Shown: positions 14,674 to 23,520, numbered from the stretch's first letter. The stretch: DNA of 64,000 nucleotides from an uncultured Flavobacteriaceae bacterium (GCA_937136455.1 CAKZOO010000100.1:1-64000); one strand, 5' to 3'. Notes: generated from the letters alone by a model not told the origin. A program made the numbers and translations.

Positions 14674-14999
14674 TGAGTAGGTATGGACTTGACTATGCGT
14701 ATACGTGCCCTGATTTAGATAAAGAGATTTCAGACGCTAAGAGTGTTATAGAAGACCACTTCCGTGACATATTGGAAGAACTTAATCCTATTATGGGTAA
14801 CCTGATGTACACTCCTGAAGTGAGAGAATGGGTTGACACAGCAACCAATGCATTGTATTCTGATTTGGAAAGTATCTTTGAGAATTGTAGAAGTATCAAT
14901 GAAGATATCCGTTCAGCAGCAGATCAGCAGATTGCAGAATGTGTAAATGAATTAGAAGATGCGGAGTATAGAATTAAGGAGTTGGAAGAGGACTTATGA
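14673..14999 (+). CDS. helical hypothetical protein, 108 aa
   Basis: ATG preceded by AGAGGAGG. Almost entirely helical and acidic, with a C-terminal coiled coil (about 75-108, ending YRIKELEEDL). It overlaps the next gene by 4 nt. No family recognised. Confidence 0.65.
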   Translation: MSRYGLDYAYTCPDLDKEISDAKSVIEDHFRDILEELNPIMGNLMYTPEVREWVDTATNALYSDLESIFENCRSINEDIRSAADQQIAECVNELEDAEYRIKELEEDL

Positions 15000-16045
15000 A
15001 GAATTATAGGTCTTACCGAAAATTGAGTGGGGAGGGGTTTATGTTGGAGGTTACAGGGGTAGTTGATGATTACACTTATACAATTATCTCTACCGGTAAA
15101 AGTACGATAACTGTATTAGGCCATAATGGTTTAAAAGGTAGTAAAAAGAAATATTATTTATACTGTGATGTTTGCAGTGAAGATCAAGAATTGTTCGGAG
15201 GAGGGTTGAGTAGTACGAAGCGAAGTCTTAAGATAGGAAGCTTCCCCTGCGGTTGTGGAACACCTAAGTGGTCAGAAAGTCAATATAAGGTGTTAGTACG
15301 TCGAAGGTGTGTGGACAGAGGTTATAAATTTTATGGGTGGGCTAGTAAATTCAAAGGTAACTCTACTAAGTTATTACTGTCCAACCCATCTACTGGTAAT
15401 CTATGGCGATCTACGAGTATTAATAATTTTCTTAGTAGAGGTAACGGTGATCCGGTAGAGGCCAAGAGTAATCTAGCAGATAAGATAAGGGTGCCTCGGA
15501 AAGACCGTGAGGTAGAGATCAGGGAAAAATTAACTTCAGAGGGTGGAAACTTTGTTGATTGGGAGTCTCTTAATTATAAAGGTAACTCTTCAAAATTTAA
15601 ATGGATATGTAAAGAGGGTCACCATTGTCTTACCTCCGTAGGACACTTCCTAAACGCGGGAAATCGTTGTATGTCTTGTGCAAACCTTACCAAAGGTACT
15701 TACGGCTACTATTTTAACCGGACGGAAGAAGACGACAACTTGTATGTAATTAGGTTTAAAAACGACTCCGTGATTAAGGTGGGTAGAGCTTTTGATGTTG
15801 AGGCGAGGATTAGTGACAGTAGAGGCTTGTTAAAGTCTTCTGGTTGTAATAGGGAAGACATAGAGATTCTCTGTACCATGACAGGGAAGCATCAACAGGT
15901 TTACGATACTGAACAATGGATACACGGGGAGTTAACTACCTTAGGGTTTCACGCCCACTGGATAACGTGGACTTCAGAGTGTTTTACAGAAGACAGTGAA
16001 GCTATGATTTACAAATTGTTAAAAGATTGCACTTTAATTGAATAA
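14996..16045 (+). CDS. GIY-YIG-type homing endonuclease with treble-clef repeats
   Basis: The 349-residue product has N-terminal zinc/treble-clef type modules (YCDVCSEDQ..., FPCGCG; later KWICKEGHHCLTSVGHFLN...CMSC), as in CapR/treble-clef DNA-binding repeats. A C-terminal catalytic-like region reads LYVIRF...VIKVGRAFDVEARISDSR, matching the T5orf172/MUG113 variant of the GIY-YIG fold, with a downstream glutamate in YDTEQWIHGEL. Such genes are mobile, free-standing endonucleases. It overlaps its upstream neighbour by 4 nt. Confidence 0.75.
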   Translation: MKNYRSYRKLSGEGFMLEVTGVVDDYTYTIISTGKSTITVLGHNGLKGSKKKYYLYCDVCSEDQELFGGGLSSTKRSLKIGSFPCGCGTPKWSESQYKVLVRRRCVDRGYKFYGWASKFKGNSTKLLLSNPSTGNLWRSTSINNFLSRGNGDPVEAKSNLADKIRVPRKDREVEIREKLTSEGGNFVDWESLNYKGNSSKFKWICKEGHHCLTSVGHFLNAGNRCMSCANLTKGTYGYYFNRTEEDDNLYVIRFKNDSVIKVGRAFDVEARISDSRGLLKSSGCNREDIEILCTMTGKHQQVYDTEQWIHGELTTLGFHAHWITWTSECFTEDSEAMIYKLLKDCTLIE

Positions 16046-16066
16046 AAGTTTGCTGAGGAGGTAAAA

Positions 16067-16510
16067 ATGTGTAACGAAAGGTATGAAGAACGTCACAGGA
16101 AGCTTTGGGGTATGTATACGGATGATTACTCCAAAGGTAATCCTATCAGCTTCTTTGTGAAGAAAGACCGCGCGCAATTACACGACATAACTGGGAAAGT
16201 TTACACCCCCAATGAATTCAAACAAGATATCAAGTACGATGCTAAGGTAGCGTTTGACTTACTGGTTGAGAGGCTTTACACTAAGAAACTTACCAAAGGG
16301 ATGCGTATAACTCCCAGACAATCTTTTCTAGAGGAAATGAAGAAATCCACATACGATTGGGCAGGCCTGATTCACTACCTACGACAAGCGTACTCTGAGA
16401 ACTCTAAGTGGGTACTCTTAAGCCGCAAAGAGGTAGCAATGTTGCAGCCTAGACTTACTAAGAGACAAGAAAGAGATAGGCGTTTGGAAAAGAAATTAAT
16501 ACAGTACTGA
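16067..16510 (+). CDS. hypothetical basic protein, 147 aa
   Basis: Preceded by GAGGAGG. Basic protein with arginine/lysine-rich ends (ERHRKLWGMY; TKRQERDRRLEKKL) and no recognised domain. Composition suggests nucleic-acid association. It lies between the GIY-YIG gene and a run of small acidic proteins. Confidence 0.6.
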   Translation: MCNERYEERHRKLWGMYTDDYSKGNPISFFVKKDRAQLHDITGKVYTPNEFKQDIKYDAKVAFDLLVERLYTKKLTKGMRITPRQSFLEEMKKSTYDWAGLIHYLRQAYSENSKWVLLSRKEVAMLQPRLTKRQERDRRLEKKLIQY

Positions 16511-16521
16511 GAGAGGTTAAT

Positions 16522-16818
16522 ATGTTAGAAAATACAAGTGTTGAAATGGTAGGTGAGGAGTTAGTTATCCGTATCCCTAAGGATTTTGTATACGCAAACA
16601 TAGTGTATGCCCTTGATAGTACGATGGTAGAAGAACCGGATGCTGATAACTTTCCAACCCACTCAGTTATGGAAGATTTTGAAGAATTTTTACCTTACTT
16701 GTTGTCAGAGCTTCGTAGTGAGGATGAAATTGGCTGTTCTCTAATTAACAGCATGATCCTCCAAGCATCTGAGAATGCAATGGACAATGGGGCAGAAGGA
16801 GTAAAGTACCGTGATTAG
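16522..16818 (+). CDS. acidic hypothetical protein, 98 aa
   Basis: Strongly acidic and helical, with VEEPDADNFP and a C-terminal LQASENAMDNGAEGVKY segment. GAGAGG precedes the ATG. It overlaps the next gene start by 8 nt. Function unknown. Confidence 0.6.
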   Translation: MLENTSVEMVGEELVIRIPKDFVYANIVYALDSTMVEEPDADNFPTHSVMEDFEEFLPYLLSELRSEDEIGCSLINSMILQASENAMDNGAEGVKYRD

Positions 16819-17035
16819 TACAAACATTTCATTTGACAAAGCTGTAGAAACAGTGAAACATTTCCACTCTACCGATAAGAAAGGTAAATCTGAGTTACAA
16901 AAGTGTCAGTTTGGTTTTACTTGTTATGCAAATGCAATTAAAACCTTGACAGCATATTGTGATTTAGGTAAAGTTAGTGTTCCAAGTAAGGCTGAGAAAG
17001 CTGAAGAAATTTTGAATAAGATTAAGGAGGTGTAG
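16811..17035 (+). CDS. hypothetical protein, 74 aa
   Basis: Starts at GTG with GGAG upstream inside the previous gene. Lysine-rich, helical C-terminus (SKAEKAEEILNKIKEV). No domain recognised; it precedes a DUF3310 protein in a compact nucleotide-metabolism-like cluster. Confidence 0.6.
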   Translation: MISTNISFDKAVETVKHFHSTDKKGKSELQKCQFGFTCYANAIKTLTAYCDLGKVSVPSKAEKAEEILNKIKEV

Positions 17036-17036
17036 T

Positions 17037-17408
17037 ATGGGAGCTTTAAATAAACAGGTGGCAGGTAACCACTACAAGGATCAGGAGGTGCAACCTATTG
17101 AATTGGCATATATGTTAGGTCAAACACCTGCATTTTGTAAGGTGTGTAAGTACGCCACCCGTATTAAAGATGATCCTATCCAACAGTTGAACAAGGCACT
17201 GCACTGTATTGAGTTAGATGAGGAACTTAAAGATTATCAACATCTGTATTGTAAGGCAGATCAAGAGTTTGCTGAAGATATGATTGACCAGTTCACTAAG
17301 GATGAAAACCTACGAGTATGCCTAAAAGCCTTGCATAAAGGTGACTACACTTCAGCCATTTATGCTATGGAAGATATGATTGTGTCAGAGCAAGGAAATT
17401 CTAAATGA
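17037..17408 (+). CDS. DUF3310-family protein (SaV-like putative nucleotide kinase)
   Basis: Residues about 9-62 read GNHYKDQEVQPIELAYM, then FCKVCKYATRIKDDP, then LNKALHCIELDEEL. These are the usual DUF3310 positions (NHY, the IE, the F-C-x-x-x-K-Y and the final helix). The family is common in phages and was proposed to act on nucleotides, but activity is poorly established. It overlaps the DUF1937 gene by 4 nt. Confidence 0.75.
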   Translation: MGALNKQVAGNHYKDQEVQPIELAYMLGQTPAFCKVCKYATRIKDDPIQQLNKALHCIELDEELKDYQHLYCKADQEFAEDMIDQFTKDENLRVCLKALHKGDYTSAIYAMEDMIVSEQGNSK

Positions 17409-17773
17409 TTTACTTAGCAAGTTTATACTCAAACGGGTGTGCTTCAGATTCTGATCTTCACAAAGAGATTAGACAACTACGTTATGAATACACACTGAAG
17501 CGTTTGGCAGAGTTTATGTCGGAAGGATATTTTGTGTTCAGTCCTATTGCACATTGTAAAGTTGCGGCAGATACATATGGTATGCCTCACGATTATGAAT
17601 TCTATAAGAACAATGACCGACACTTTGTTGGATTGTCTGAGGAGGTTTGGGTGCTTATGATGGAGGATGATTTAGGTTCTTGGGAATTATCTCACGGAAT
17701 TCAAGATGAGATTAAGTATGCACTTGACAACAATATCCCAGTGAAGTATATTCATTGCAGTGATTATAAATAA
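17405..17773 (+). CDS. DUF1937-family protein, deoxyribosyltransferase-like
   Basis: The 122-residue product fits the DUF1937 pattern: MIYLASLYS at the start, FMSEGYFVFSPIAHCKVAA, HDYEFYKNND, VWVLMMEDDLGSWELSHGIQDEI and NIPVKYIH. The fold is related to nucleoside 2-deoxyribosyltransferases, with the S-x-G-x-x-x-E-I segment near the active site. It may act in nucleotide salvage or NAD/ADP-ribose chemistry (inference). Coupled to the DUF3310 gene by overlap. Confidence 0.75.
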   Translation: MIYLASLYSNGCASDSDLHKEIRQLRYEYTLKRLAEFMSEGYFVFSPIAHCKVAADTYGMPHDYEFYKNNDRHFVGLSEEVWVLMMEDDLGSWELSHGIQDEIKYALDNNIPVKYIHCSDYK

Positions 17774-17788
17774 GAAGCGAGGTGTAAA

Positions 17789-18460
17789 TTGATTAAAATG
17801 TTAACACAAGAGCAATTACAGTACATGGAGGATAAGGTTCTGGAGTGGAACGTGTTGTTTGGTAATGACCTGAACAATAAAAACCTTATTGACACTTATA
17901 TTAATCTTTGTATTGAAGAGGGCACTGAGTGGGTTCAAGCTATCAAAGACCAGAACCATGTAGAGATTCTTGATGCAATCTGTGATTCTGTGTTTACGGG
18001 ATTTATGCTTAATCGTCTCCAAGAGGGTGGAGGTTACGGTAAATGGTTTGAGGTTGAAGACCTTGGTTTTCCGGTAATTCTTGAAAAGTTTATAGAAGAT
18101 TTACAAACTAAACAAATACACAGTTATACCACATGCTTAGTGGCTGAAGTGTACCAAGCATCTCAACACTACAATATACTGGAAGCATTCAATCGTGTAG
18201 CAGAGAGTAACTTCAGTAAAGCGATCAGTAAGCTTGCAGTGGAGAATGGGGAAATCTCTTTACAAGATTGTGTAACTGAGGTAGAATCTGCAGGACGTTA
18301 CGAAGATGTATTCGTACATGAAACAGAATCCCGCTTCCTGATTAAGGCACGTAAAGATTTACAGGAAGGTAAAGAGTATCCGGACGGTAAGATTGTCAAG
18401 GGAGATTCTTGGTATAAGTCTGTAGAAGACCTAGGTGGGCTTGAAGAGTTTATTTATTAA
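17789..18460 (+). CDS. PRA-PH/MazG-like nucleotide pyrophosphohydrolase
   Basis: Starts at TTG with GAGG 8 nt upstream. The 223-residue product has the all-alpha NTP pyrophosphatase signature EEGTEWVQAI...EILDAICDSVF (EExxE plus two downstream aspartates), in the first 70 residues. The C-terminal EYPDGKIVKGDSWYKS resembles the tail of phage phosphoribosyl-ATP pyrophosphohydrolase-like proteins. Such enzymes hydrolyse non-canonical or alarmone-like nucleotides. Together with DUF3310 and DUF1937 it forms a small nucleotide-handling cluster. Confidence 0.75.
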   Translation: MIKMLTQEQLQYMEDKVLEWNVLFGNDLNNKNLIDTYINLCIEEGTEWVQAIKDQNHVEILDAICDSVFTGFMLNRLQEGGGYGKWFEVEDLGFPVILEKFIEDLQTKQIHSYTTCLVAEVYQASQHYNILEAFNRVAESNFSKAISKLAVENGEISLQDCVTEVESAGRYEDVFVHETESRFLIKARKDLQEGKEYPDGKIVKGDSWYKSVEDLGGLEEFIY

Positions 18461-18470
18461 GGAGAGAGTT

Positions 18471-18809
18471 ATGTTAGAAGAAATGAAGAATGACTTAGTC
18501 ATCAAAAATTATGTTGAAGTTACTTACCGAGAACAGGCAGGTAACCTTTTACAAAAATTGTGGGAAAGTGTCTTACAAGGTGCCGATGTTAGTATCAACC
18601 AAGAGGAGTTTAATCTTCTTATGGATGAAATTGTCGAGAATATGTACATCGCACTACAGCTTGCGTTCGATTCCGTAGAGGAGCTGCGAACTTACATTGA
18701 GTTTGTAAGCCAATACAAAGAACAGCAAGATTTGGTAGGGCAACTTACAGAGAAGTCTACGAAAGATTTACTACCAGAATCGCGTATGCTTAAGATTTTT
18801 AATTTATAA
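18471..18809 (+). CDS. helical acidic protein, 112 aa
   Basis: Start at MLEEMKND, preceded by AAGGAGAG. Helical, acidic, no motif. It lies directly upstream of the RdgC-like gene and may be its partner. Function unknown. Confidence 0.6.
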   Translation: MLEEMKNDLVIKNYVEVTYREQAGNLLQKLWESVLQGADVSINQEEFNLLMDEIVENMYIALQLAFDSVEELRTYIEFVSQYKEQQDLVGQLTEKSTKDLLPESRMLKIFNL

Positions 18810-18825
18810 GAGGAGTAACAAACAT

Positions 18826-19722
18826 ATGACTAAACTATTCGCTAAATTTTCAATCTTTCAATCTGAAGAATCACGTAAATCTGACATCCTGAAAGCACTA
18901 CGTGATAATAAGGAAGTATTGGAGCAATATAAATTTGTAGAGTGTAAAGGTACAGAGAAGTCTCGTATTGGTTTTGCACAAACACCATTTAACGGTGGTG
19001 AGTATGTATCAGAGATTAATGGCAACCTCCTACTACGAATTGCTACACAAGGCAAAAGTCCCAACAAGCATGAGATCAACGCAGTACACAAACTACGTCA
19101 ACATACTTGGTGTGAAGAGAATAAGGAAGAAGTGGTTCCATCTAAGATTGATAAACTTCTCAAGGAAGATGCAGAACAGTATGTGCTGTCTACTACGTTC
19201 CCCCAAGAACCAAAAGAACACTATGTTGTATTCCGACCAGATGGTCTGGTATTGGTAAATGGATCAGGTAAGGCCGCAGAAGATGTCCTAGCATTAATTC
19301 GTAAAGCTCTAGGTTCACTTCCAGTATTTCCATTTTACCCAGAAGAAGCTGACGTGAATGTTATGCTTAAACAACGTGCATTGGATAAAATTAAAGATCG
19401 TTTTGACCTAGGTGACGAAGCAGAGATTACAGATGTTTCAGGCACTATACATAAGGTTAAGGGCGACTTGTATGACGCCTCTGAAGTTACAGAACTCCTT
19501 AAGGAAGAAAAAGCAGTCGTATCTAAAGTTGGGGTTACTTATGACACAGTTATCGATACGGTGTTGACAGAAGACTTAGTATTCGAGAAGGTGAAATTCG
19601 ATAAGGGTTTGACAGAAGATTGTGAAGATTTAGGTGCAGGAATTATTATCCAACTTAATGAAACTAATAAGATGGTTGATGAAACTTTGAAATTGTTGGA
19701 AACTAAGAAGGAGGAAGTATAA
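18826..19722 (+). CDS. rdgC: RdgC-like recombination-associated protein
   Basis: The 298-residue length fits RdgC (about 300). Recognisable features are the N-terminal KLFAKFSIF, an early G-F-x-x-x-P region (RIGFAQTPF), NGNLLLRIATQGKSPNKHEIN, and the strongest match TTFPQEPKEHYVVFRPDGLVLVNG followed by VLALIRKALGSLPVFP. RdgC forms a ring around DNA and inhibits RecA-promoted exchange. A phage copy could shield or direct recombination of phage DNA (inference). GGAGG-like site upstream; 1-nt overlap with the next gene. Confidence 0.8.
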   Translation: MTKLFAKFSIFQSEESRKSDILKALRDNKEVLEQYKFVECKGTEKSRIGFAQTPFNGGEYVSEINGNLLLRIATQGKSPNKHEINAVHKLRQHTWCEENKEEVVPSKIDKLLKEDAEQYVLSTTFPQEPKEHYVVFRPDGLVLVNGSGKAAEDVLALIRKALGSLPVFPFYPEEADVNVMLKQRALDKIKDRFDLGDEAEITDVSGTIHKVKGDLYDASEVTELLKEEKAVVSKVGVTYDTVIDTVLTEDLVFEKVKFDKGLTEDCEDLGAGIIIQLNETNKMVDETLKLLETKKEEV

Positions 19723-20114
19723 TGAAAAATGTAAAAGTTTTTGTGGCTTACACACTTAGCGTGATTATGACTGCAGTGGCGGTAGCAACTTATTGGGTAC
19801 CGGAACTGGTAAATTATGTAGCAGCATGGTCTATTCTTAATATCATTTTAGGTATCGTAGTAACTGTAGCATTTGGGATTGGATCTGTACCCGCAGTAAA
19901 GGCAGAGTTATGTAAGAGGGAAGATTGGAGTGAGATTTTAAAACGTAGTAATTCAGCTCTGAATAATCCAATTAAGAAGATTATCAATATCACTAGCAAG
20001 ATTACTTCTGTGTGTGTTTTGATTTATTTTGGGTGGGTAGTGACAGGTGTGTTACTAGGTATAACCTCTATCATCAGTATTGCAGCAGTTAAGAGGATGG
20101 TAAAGGAAGATTAA
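19722..20114 (+). CDS. membrane protein, 130 aa
   Basis: Three hydrophobic segments (about residues 5-22, 31-55 and 93-118) separated by a polar loop with CKREDWSEILKRS. AGGAGG upstream. No family recognised. It is followed by a terminator-like hairpin and so ends this sub-block. Confidence 0.65.
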   Translation: MKNVKVFVAYTLSVIMTAVAVATYWVPELVNYVAAWSILNIILGIVVTVAFGIGSVPAVKAELCKREDWSEILKRSNSALNNPIKKIINITSKITSVCVLIYFGWVVTGVLLGITSIISIAAVKRMVKED

Positions 20115-20131
20115 CCAAAACTTTTAATTCT

Positions 20132-20157
20132 GAGGGCTTCTAGTGAGCCTTCTTTGT
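20132..20157 (+). terminator. weak terminator-like hairpin
   Basis: GAGGGCT (20132-20138) pairs with AGCCTTC (20146-20152, one G-T pair) around a 7-nt loop and is followed by TTTGTT. The U-tract is short, so read-through is likely. Confidence 0.5.
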
Positions 20158-20176
20158 TAAGAGATCGGGAGGAGGA

Positions 20177-20353
20177 ATGATGGATTGGATATATTATGAT
20201 AAACCTTGGTACAACCCTTTGGTAGGAAAGGTGGTTATTGCTTACCGTGAACGTGTAGAGAATCAAAAAGAACGTTTATTAAAATTAGAGTACCTTTGCC
20301 AAGGTGAAGTTAAGTTTGTAGAAATAGAAGGTGAATTCAATTTTGAGGGGTAA
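20177..20353 (+). CDS. hypothetical protein, 58 aa
   Basis: ATG preceded by GGGAGGAGG. The product starts MMDWIYYDKPWYNPLVGK and has a basic/acidic helix, ending EGEFNFEG. The strong ribosome site supports a real gene. Function unknown. Confidence 0.6.
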   Translation: MMDWIYYDKPWYNPLVGKVVIAYRERVENQKERLLKLEYLCQGEVKFVEIEGEFNFEG

Positions 20354-20356
20354 GGT

Positions 20357-20563
20357 ATGGACAATAAGAAAGTAAAACAACTAATGTTTGGTTGTATAAA
20401 ATCTCGTGAGAATGGAGAATGTTACATCGTGGAGTCAGTAAGTATTAAGACTTATGATTTGGAAAATGGCAGTGTGATGTCAAAATCTAAATACATTGGG
20501 GATTTGGATTCTCCGGAAGTGTTAGATAATGTTAGTGAATTTTGTAAGAGACTGTGCTTATAA
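20357..20563 (+). CDS. hypothetical protein, 68 aa
   Basis: Starts 3 nt after the previous stop with GGGGTAAGG upstream. Mixed composition; Cys at the ends (GCIKSRENGECY; CKRLCL). No domain recognised. Confidence 0.6.
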   Translation: MDNKKVKQLMFGCIKSRENGECYIVESVSIKTYDLENGSVMSKSKYIGDLDSPEVLDNVSEFCKRLCL

Positions 20564-20593
20564 TTCCAAGGCATAACATATAACTAACCGTTC

Positions 20594-20623
20594 TTGGTAC
20601 ATCACACAAATACATGAGATAAT
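20594..20623 (+). promoter_or_regulatory. possible promoter
   Basis: TTGGTA (20594-20599), 18-bp spacer and GATAAT (20618-20623), followed 30 bp later by a small gene with AAGGAG. A moderate match in the only sizeable gap nearby. Confidence 0.45.
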
Positions 20624-20655
20624 TATTCTTGTGACATTGATAAAAGGAGAACACG

Positions 20656-20808
20656 ATGGATAATAAAGAAATTAAGATCCGTGTAGATGAGTGGTGTAGT
20701 AAGGTTGAAACGACACCTGAAGGTACTTTCATTTACATTGATCAGGAAGATAAGGAAGGGGTGATGGAGGAATTGATGAGAGTGTTGGGAGGTGAGTGTT
20801 GTGGATAG
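20656..20808 (+). CDS. acidic micro-protein, 50 aa
   Basis: ATG with AAGGAGA upstream. The product starts MDNKEIKIRVDEWCSKVETT and ends VLGGECCG. Its last codons contain the GGGAGG ribosome site of the following endonuclease gene, and the two overlap by 8 nt. Function unknown. Confidence 0.55.
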   Translation: MDNKEIKIRVDEWCSKVETTPEGTFIYIDQEDKEGVMEELMRVLGGECCG

Positions 20809-22099
20809 ACCTTCAAGTAAAAGAGAAGAAGTACTGTCTCGTAAATTTTTCGGAGAATTAGAGGTACTAGGTAATAGCAGTTTTCGTCCAGATTATGTAG
20901 AATGTTTGTGTTCTTGTGGACAAGTGTGTAATATTAACTTTTATAACATACTTGAAGGTAAAAGGGTGTGCTGTGCTTGGTGTAAATCACCTAAGACTGT
21001 AAAAGCTAGAGAGATTAAAAACTTTCACCGCCTTACTGTTGTTGGGCACGGACAATCTTCAAGTGATTTGAAATGTGAATGTGCTTGTGGAAAGATTAAA
21101 GATATTCCTTCTCTTAGACTTTTAAATGGAGATGCTAAAACGTGTGGATGTGGGTATGGCAGGATCACTCAATCCGACCAATGCTTACAAATCAAATCAT
21201 TCGGTAGGCTACAAGTTATAGGTAAAGATGAAAAGGCAGGGCGTTTAAAGTGCATATGTGAATGCGGCAAAGTAACCACACCCACAGCACATCAATTAAT
21301 TTCCGGAGAGGTAAAATCTTGCGGTTGCTTGGGTGGAGAACTGGCTGCTGAAAGGGCAAGAAATAAAGGTACAATGAAGGTGGGGCAAACTTATGTTTCA
21401 AATTCGGGTGACAAGGTGGAAGTGGTGGAGTACATAGATTGTGATAATGTCTTTATTAGGTTTCCAGATGGGTATGTAGGTAAAGCTAGTGCAGGAAATA
21501 TTCGAAAAGGTGAAATACGTAACCCTTATACCAAGGTAGTCTGCGGGGTAGGTTTTATGGGTGAAGGTAATTATGACTCCAAAAATAAAGCTTATACTCA
21601 CTGGAACCATATGATGCAGCGTTGTTATACAGACAATTATGGAGATACTTATACGGAAGCTTTTGTGGCAGACACTTGGCATAATTATCAAAACTTTGCT
21701 AAATGGTTTGAGACCAACTGGGTAGGTAATAGTGATGTCGCCTTAGATAAGGATATACTAATAAAAGGTAATAAGTGTTACAGTCCGGATACTTGTTGTC
21801 TGGTTCCTGAGAATTTAAACAATTTCACTTGTAAGGCAGATGCCATAAGAGGAGAATTACCTATAGGTGTCAGGTCAAGAGATTATCCTGAGTATACAAG
21901 GTATCAAGCTGTTATGTATAAGTATGGAAAGCTTGTACATCTGGGTGAATTTTCCAGTATTAAGTCTGCATTTCAAAAGTACAAGGAAGAGAAGGAGAAA
22001 CATGCCAAGATACTAGCAGATAAATACTTCTCCCAAAAATTAATAAACTTGAAAACTAAAAACGCACTGTATAATTATACCGTAGAAGTTACAGATTAG
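20801..22099 (+). CDS. zinc-finger plus HNH-type homing endonuclease
   Basis: GTG at 20801 has GGGAGG 8 nt upstream; GTG at 20792 is an alternative. The 432-residue product starts with three CxCG zinc modules (about residues 33-62, 84-111 and 142-172; CLCSCGQ, CECACGK, CICECGK, with CAWC, CGCG and CGCL partners). The C-terminal half has the same endonuclease order as 6028-6666: HWNHMMQRCYT, FAKWF, LDKDIL, YSPDTC and NNF. The zinc modules probably recognise the target. It lies directly before an exonuclease gene, a usual homing site. Confidence 0.7.
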   Translation: MDRPSSKREEVLSRKFFGELEVLGNSSFRPDYVECLCSCGQVCNINFYNILEGKRVCCAWCKSPKTVKAREIKNFHRLTVVGHGQSSSDLKCECACGKIKDIPSLRLLNGDAKTCGCGYGRITQSDQCLQIKSFGRLQVIGKDEKAGRLKCICECGKVTTPTAHQLISGEVKSCGCLGGELAAERARNKGTMKVGQTYVSNSGDKVEVVEYIDCDNVFIRFPDGYVGKASAGNIRKGEIRNPYTKVVCGVGFMGEGNYDSKNKAYTHWNHMMQRCYTDNYGDTYTEAFVADTWHNYQNFAKWFETNWVGNSDVALDKDILIKGNKCYSPDTCCLVPENLNNFTCKADAIRGELPIGVRSRDYPEYTRYQAVMYKYGKLVHLGEFSSIKSAFQKYKEEKEKHAKILADKYFSQKLINLKTKNALYNYTVEVTD

Positions 22100-22107
22100 G
22101 AGGTACA

Positions 22108-23520
22108 ATGAAAAATTTCAGTAAAAAGGCACTGCAGGGAGAGGACTCTCCACAAGAAACTAAAAGGTTCAAAACATGCTACATTGACGGAGATACAATC
22201 ATCTTCCGTTGTAGTAAGTTTATGCAAGATGATTACATCGAGGTCAAACATAAAGCCTCTGGAAATATCAAAGAGTTTAAGAATAAAACTTCTTTTGGTA
22301 TTCGTGGCGACAAGATCATACCTCTCAAACCGGAGGAAATTGAACAAGATCAGAATAAAGAGCTTATGGGTAATCCTCGTGAAGATAAAGATGGTAATCC
22401 GATTAAGTGGTTGGCATGGCTGAACCATGATCGAGAGTCTAAGAATCAGAAAACCTTCAGTATAGAAGATTTTGAGGTAGAGGCTAAAGCACGTCTTACT
22501 AAAAATCACGACTCTTACGAAGAAGCACTCAAAGCGTCTTTAGATACTGCAGGGTTCAACATTGGTGCCATTAAGAAGTTTATGGATTCCGAAGATTATG
22601 TCTTCTGTTTAGGGGCTGGTGAAGGGAATTACCGAGATTATGAATGTAAGGATGTTATTTATAAAGGTAACCGTGACGGTAAGCCTATCTATTTTGAAGA
22701 GTTCAAAGAAGCGTTCTTAGCACAGTATGGTAAAAAAGCTAAGTTTGCCGTTTACAATGAAGCAGAAGATCTACTACAACATGCAGCTCACCAAGAGGAG
22801 GCTCTTGTAGGGGATGATTTCGACAAATGGGAGGTTTGTATAACGTATATTGATAAAGATGTTAATATGGTTTATGCACCATCCTTTAATTATGATAACC
22901 TAGACAAGGGTTGGCGATTCCCTACTAAATTAGAGTGTGAAATGGGTTTGGCAGCCCAAAGTATTTCCGGAGATCCAACTGATCACATCACAGGACTACC
23001 TTCTTTAACCGATACTACAAAAAAGGTGTTTGGATTAAGCGGTCGTGCTGGGGCAAGTAAACAGACTGCAGAAAAGATTCTTGAGGATTCAAAAACTATT
23101 CAAGAGATGTGGGAACGTGTTATCTTCTGTTGGCAACAATACTACGGGTTTGATAAAAACTATCAATTCAAAGATGTACACGGAGAAGAACAAGATTGGA
23201 CTTGGATTGACTACTTACAACAATGCTTTGTTCTAGTTAAGATGCAAGATTACCAAGATGTAGTGCCGTGTGTTCGTAAGTACTTGAGTAAGATCGGTGT
23301 AGACTGGACGAAAGAAGTCAAGATAGGGGAAGTCGAGATTGATACGGAAAATCTTACAAAAAATCTCGAAGTGTGTAAGACCACATTAAGTAATCTTGAA
23401 GAAACTGTAAAATCTTATAAATCTTTAAGTAAACCTTTATTGATTGAAAAATTAGATAATACCTCTAAGATTATTACAGAACTTAAAGGTAATCTTACCT
23501 TACTGGAAGAAAAACAGTGA
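22108..23520 (+). CDS. 5'-3' exonuclease (FEN/T7 gp6-like)
   Basis: The 470-residue product has the metal-binding FEN order: CYIDGDTIIFRC near the N-terminus (D at about 27/29), NEAEDLLQHAA (acidic pair, about 211-221), ITYIDKDVNM (about 238-247), then a helix-three-turn-helix-like DHITGLPSL...KKVFGLSGRAGASKQTAEKIL. The C-terminus (about 435-470) is a coiled coil. It is longer than T7 gp6 or T5 D15. The expected role is removal of RNA primers and degradation of host DNA. AGGAGG upstream. Confidence 0.8.
   Translation: MKNFSKKALQGEDSPQETKRFKTCYIDGDTIIFRCSKFMQDDYIEVKHKASGNIKEFKNKTSFGIRGDKIIPLKPEEIEQDQNKELMGNPREDKDGNPIKWLAWLNHDRESKNQKTFSIEDFEVEAKARLTKNHDSYEEALKASLDTAGFNIGAIKKFMDSEDYVFCLGAGEGNYRDYECKDVIYKGNRDGKPIYFEEFKEAFLAQYGKKAKFAVYNEAEDLLQHAAHQEEALVGDDFDKWEVCITYIDKDVNMVYAPSFNYDNLDKGWRFPTKLECEMGLAAQSISGDPTDHITGLPSLTDTTKKVFGLSGRAGASKQTAEKILEDSKTIQEMWERVIFCWQQYYGFDKNYQFKDVHGEEQDWTWIDYLQQCFVLVKMQDYQDVVPCVRKYLSKIGVDWTKEVKIGEVEIDTENLTKNLEVCKTTLSNLEETVKSYKSLSKPLLIEKLDNTSKIITELKGNLTLLEEKQ

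Noticed and set aside
22096..22509. 137-residue minus-strand frame
   Set aside because: It is entirely opposite the 5'-3' exonuclease gene, which has clear motifs; shadow frame.
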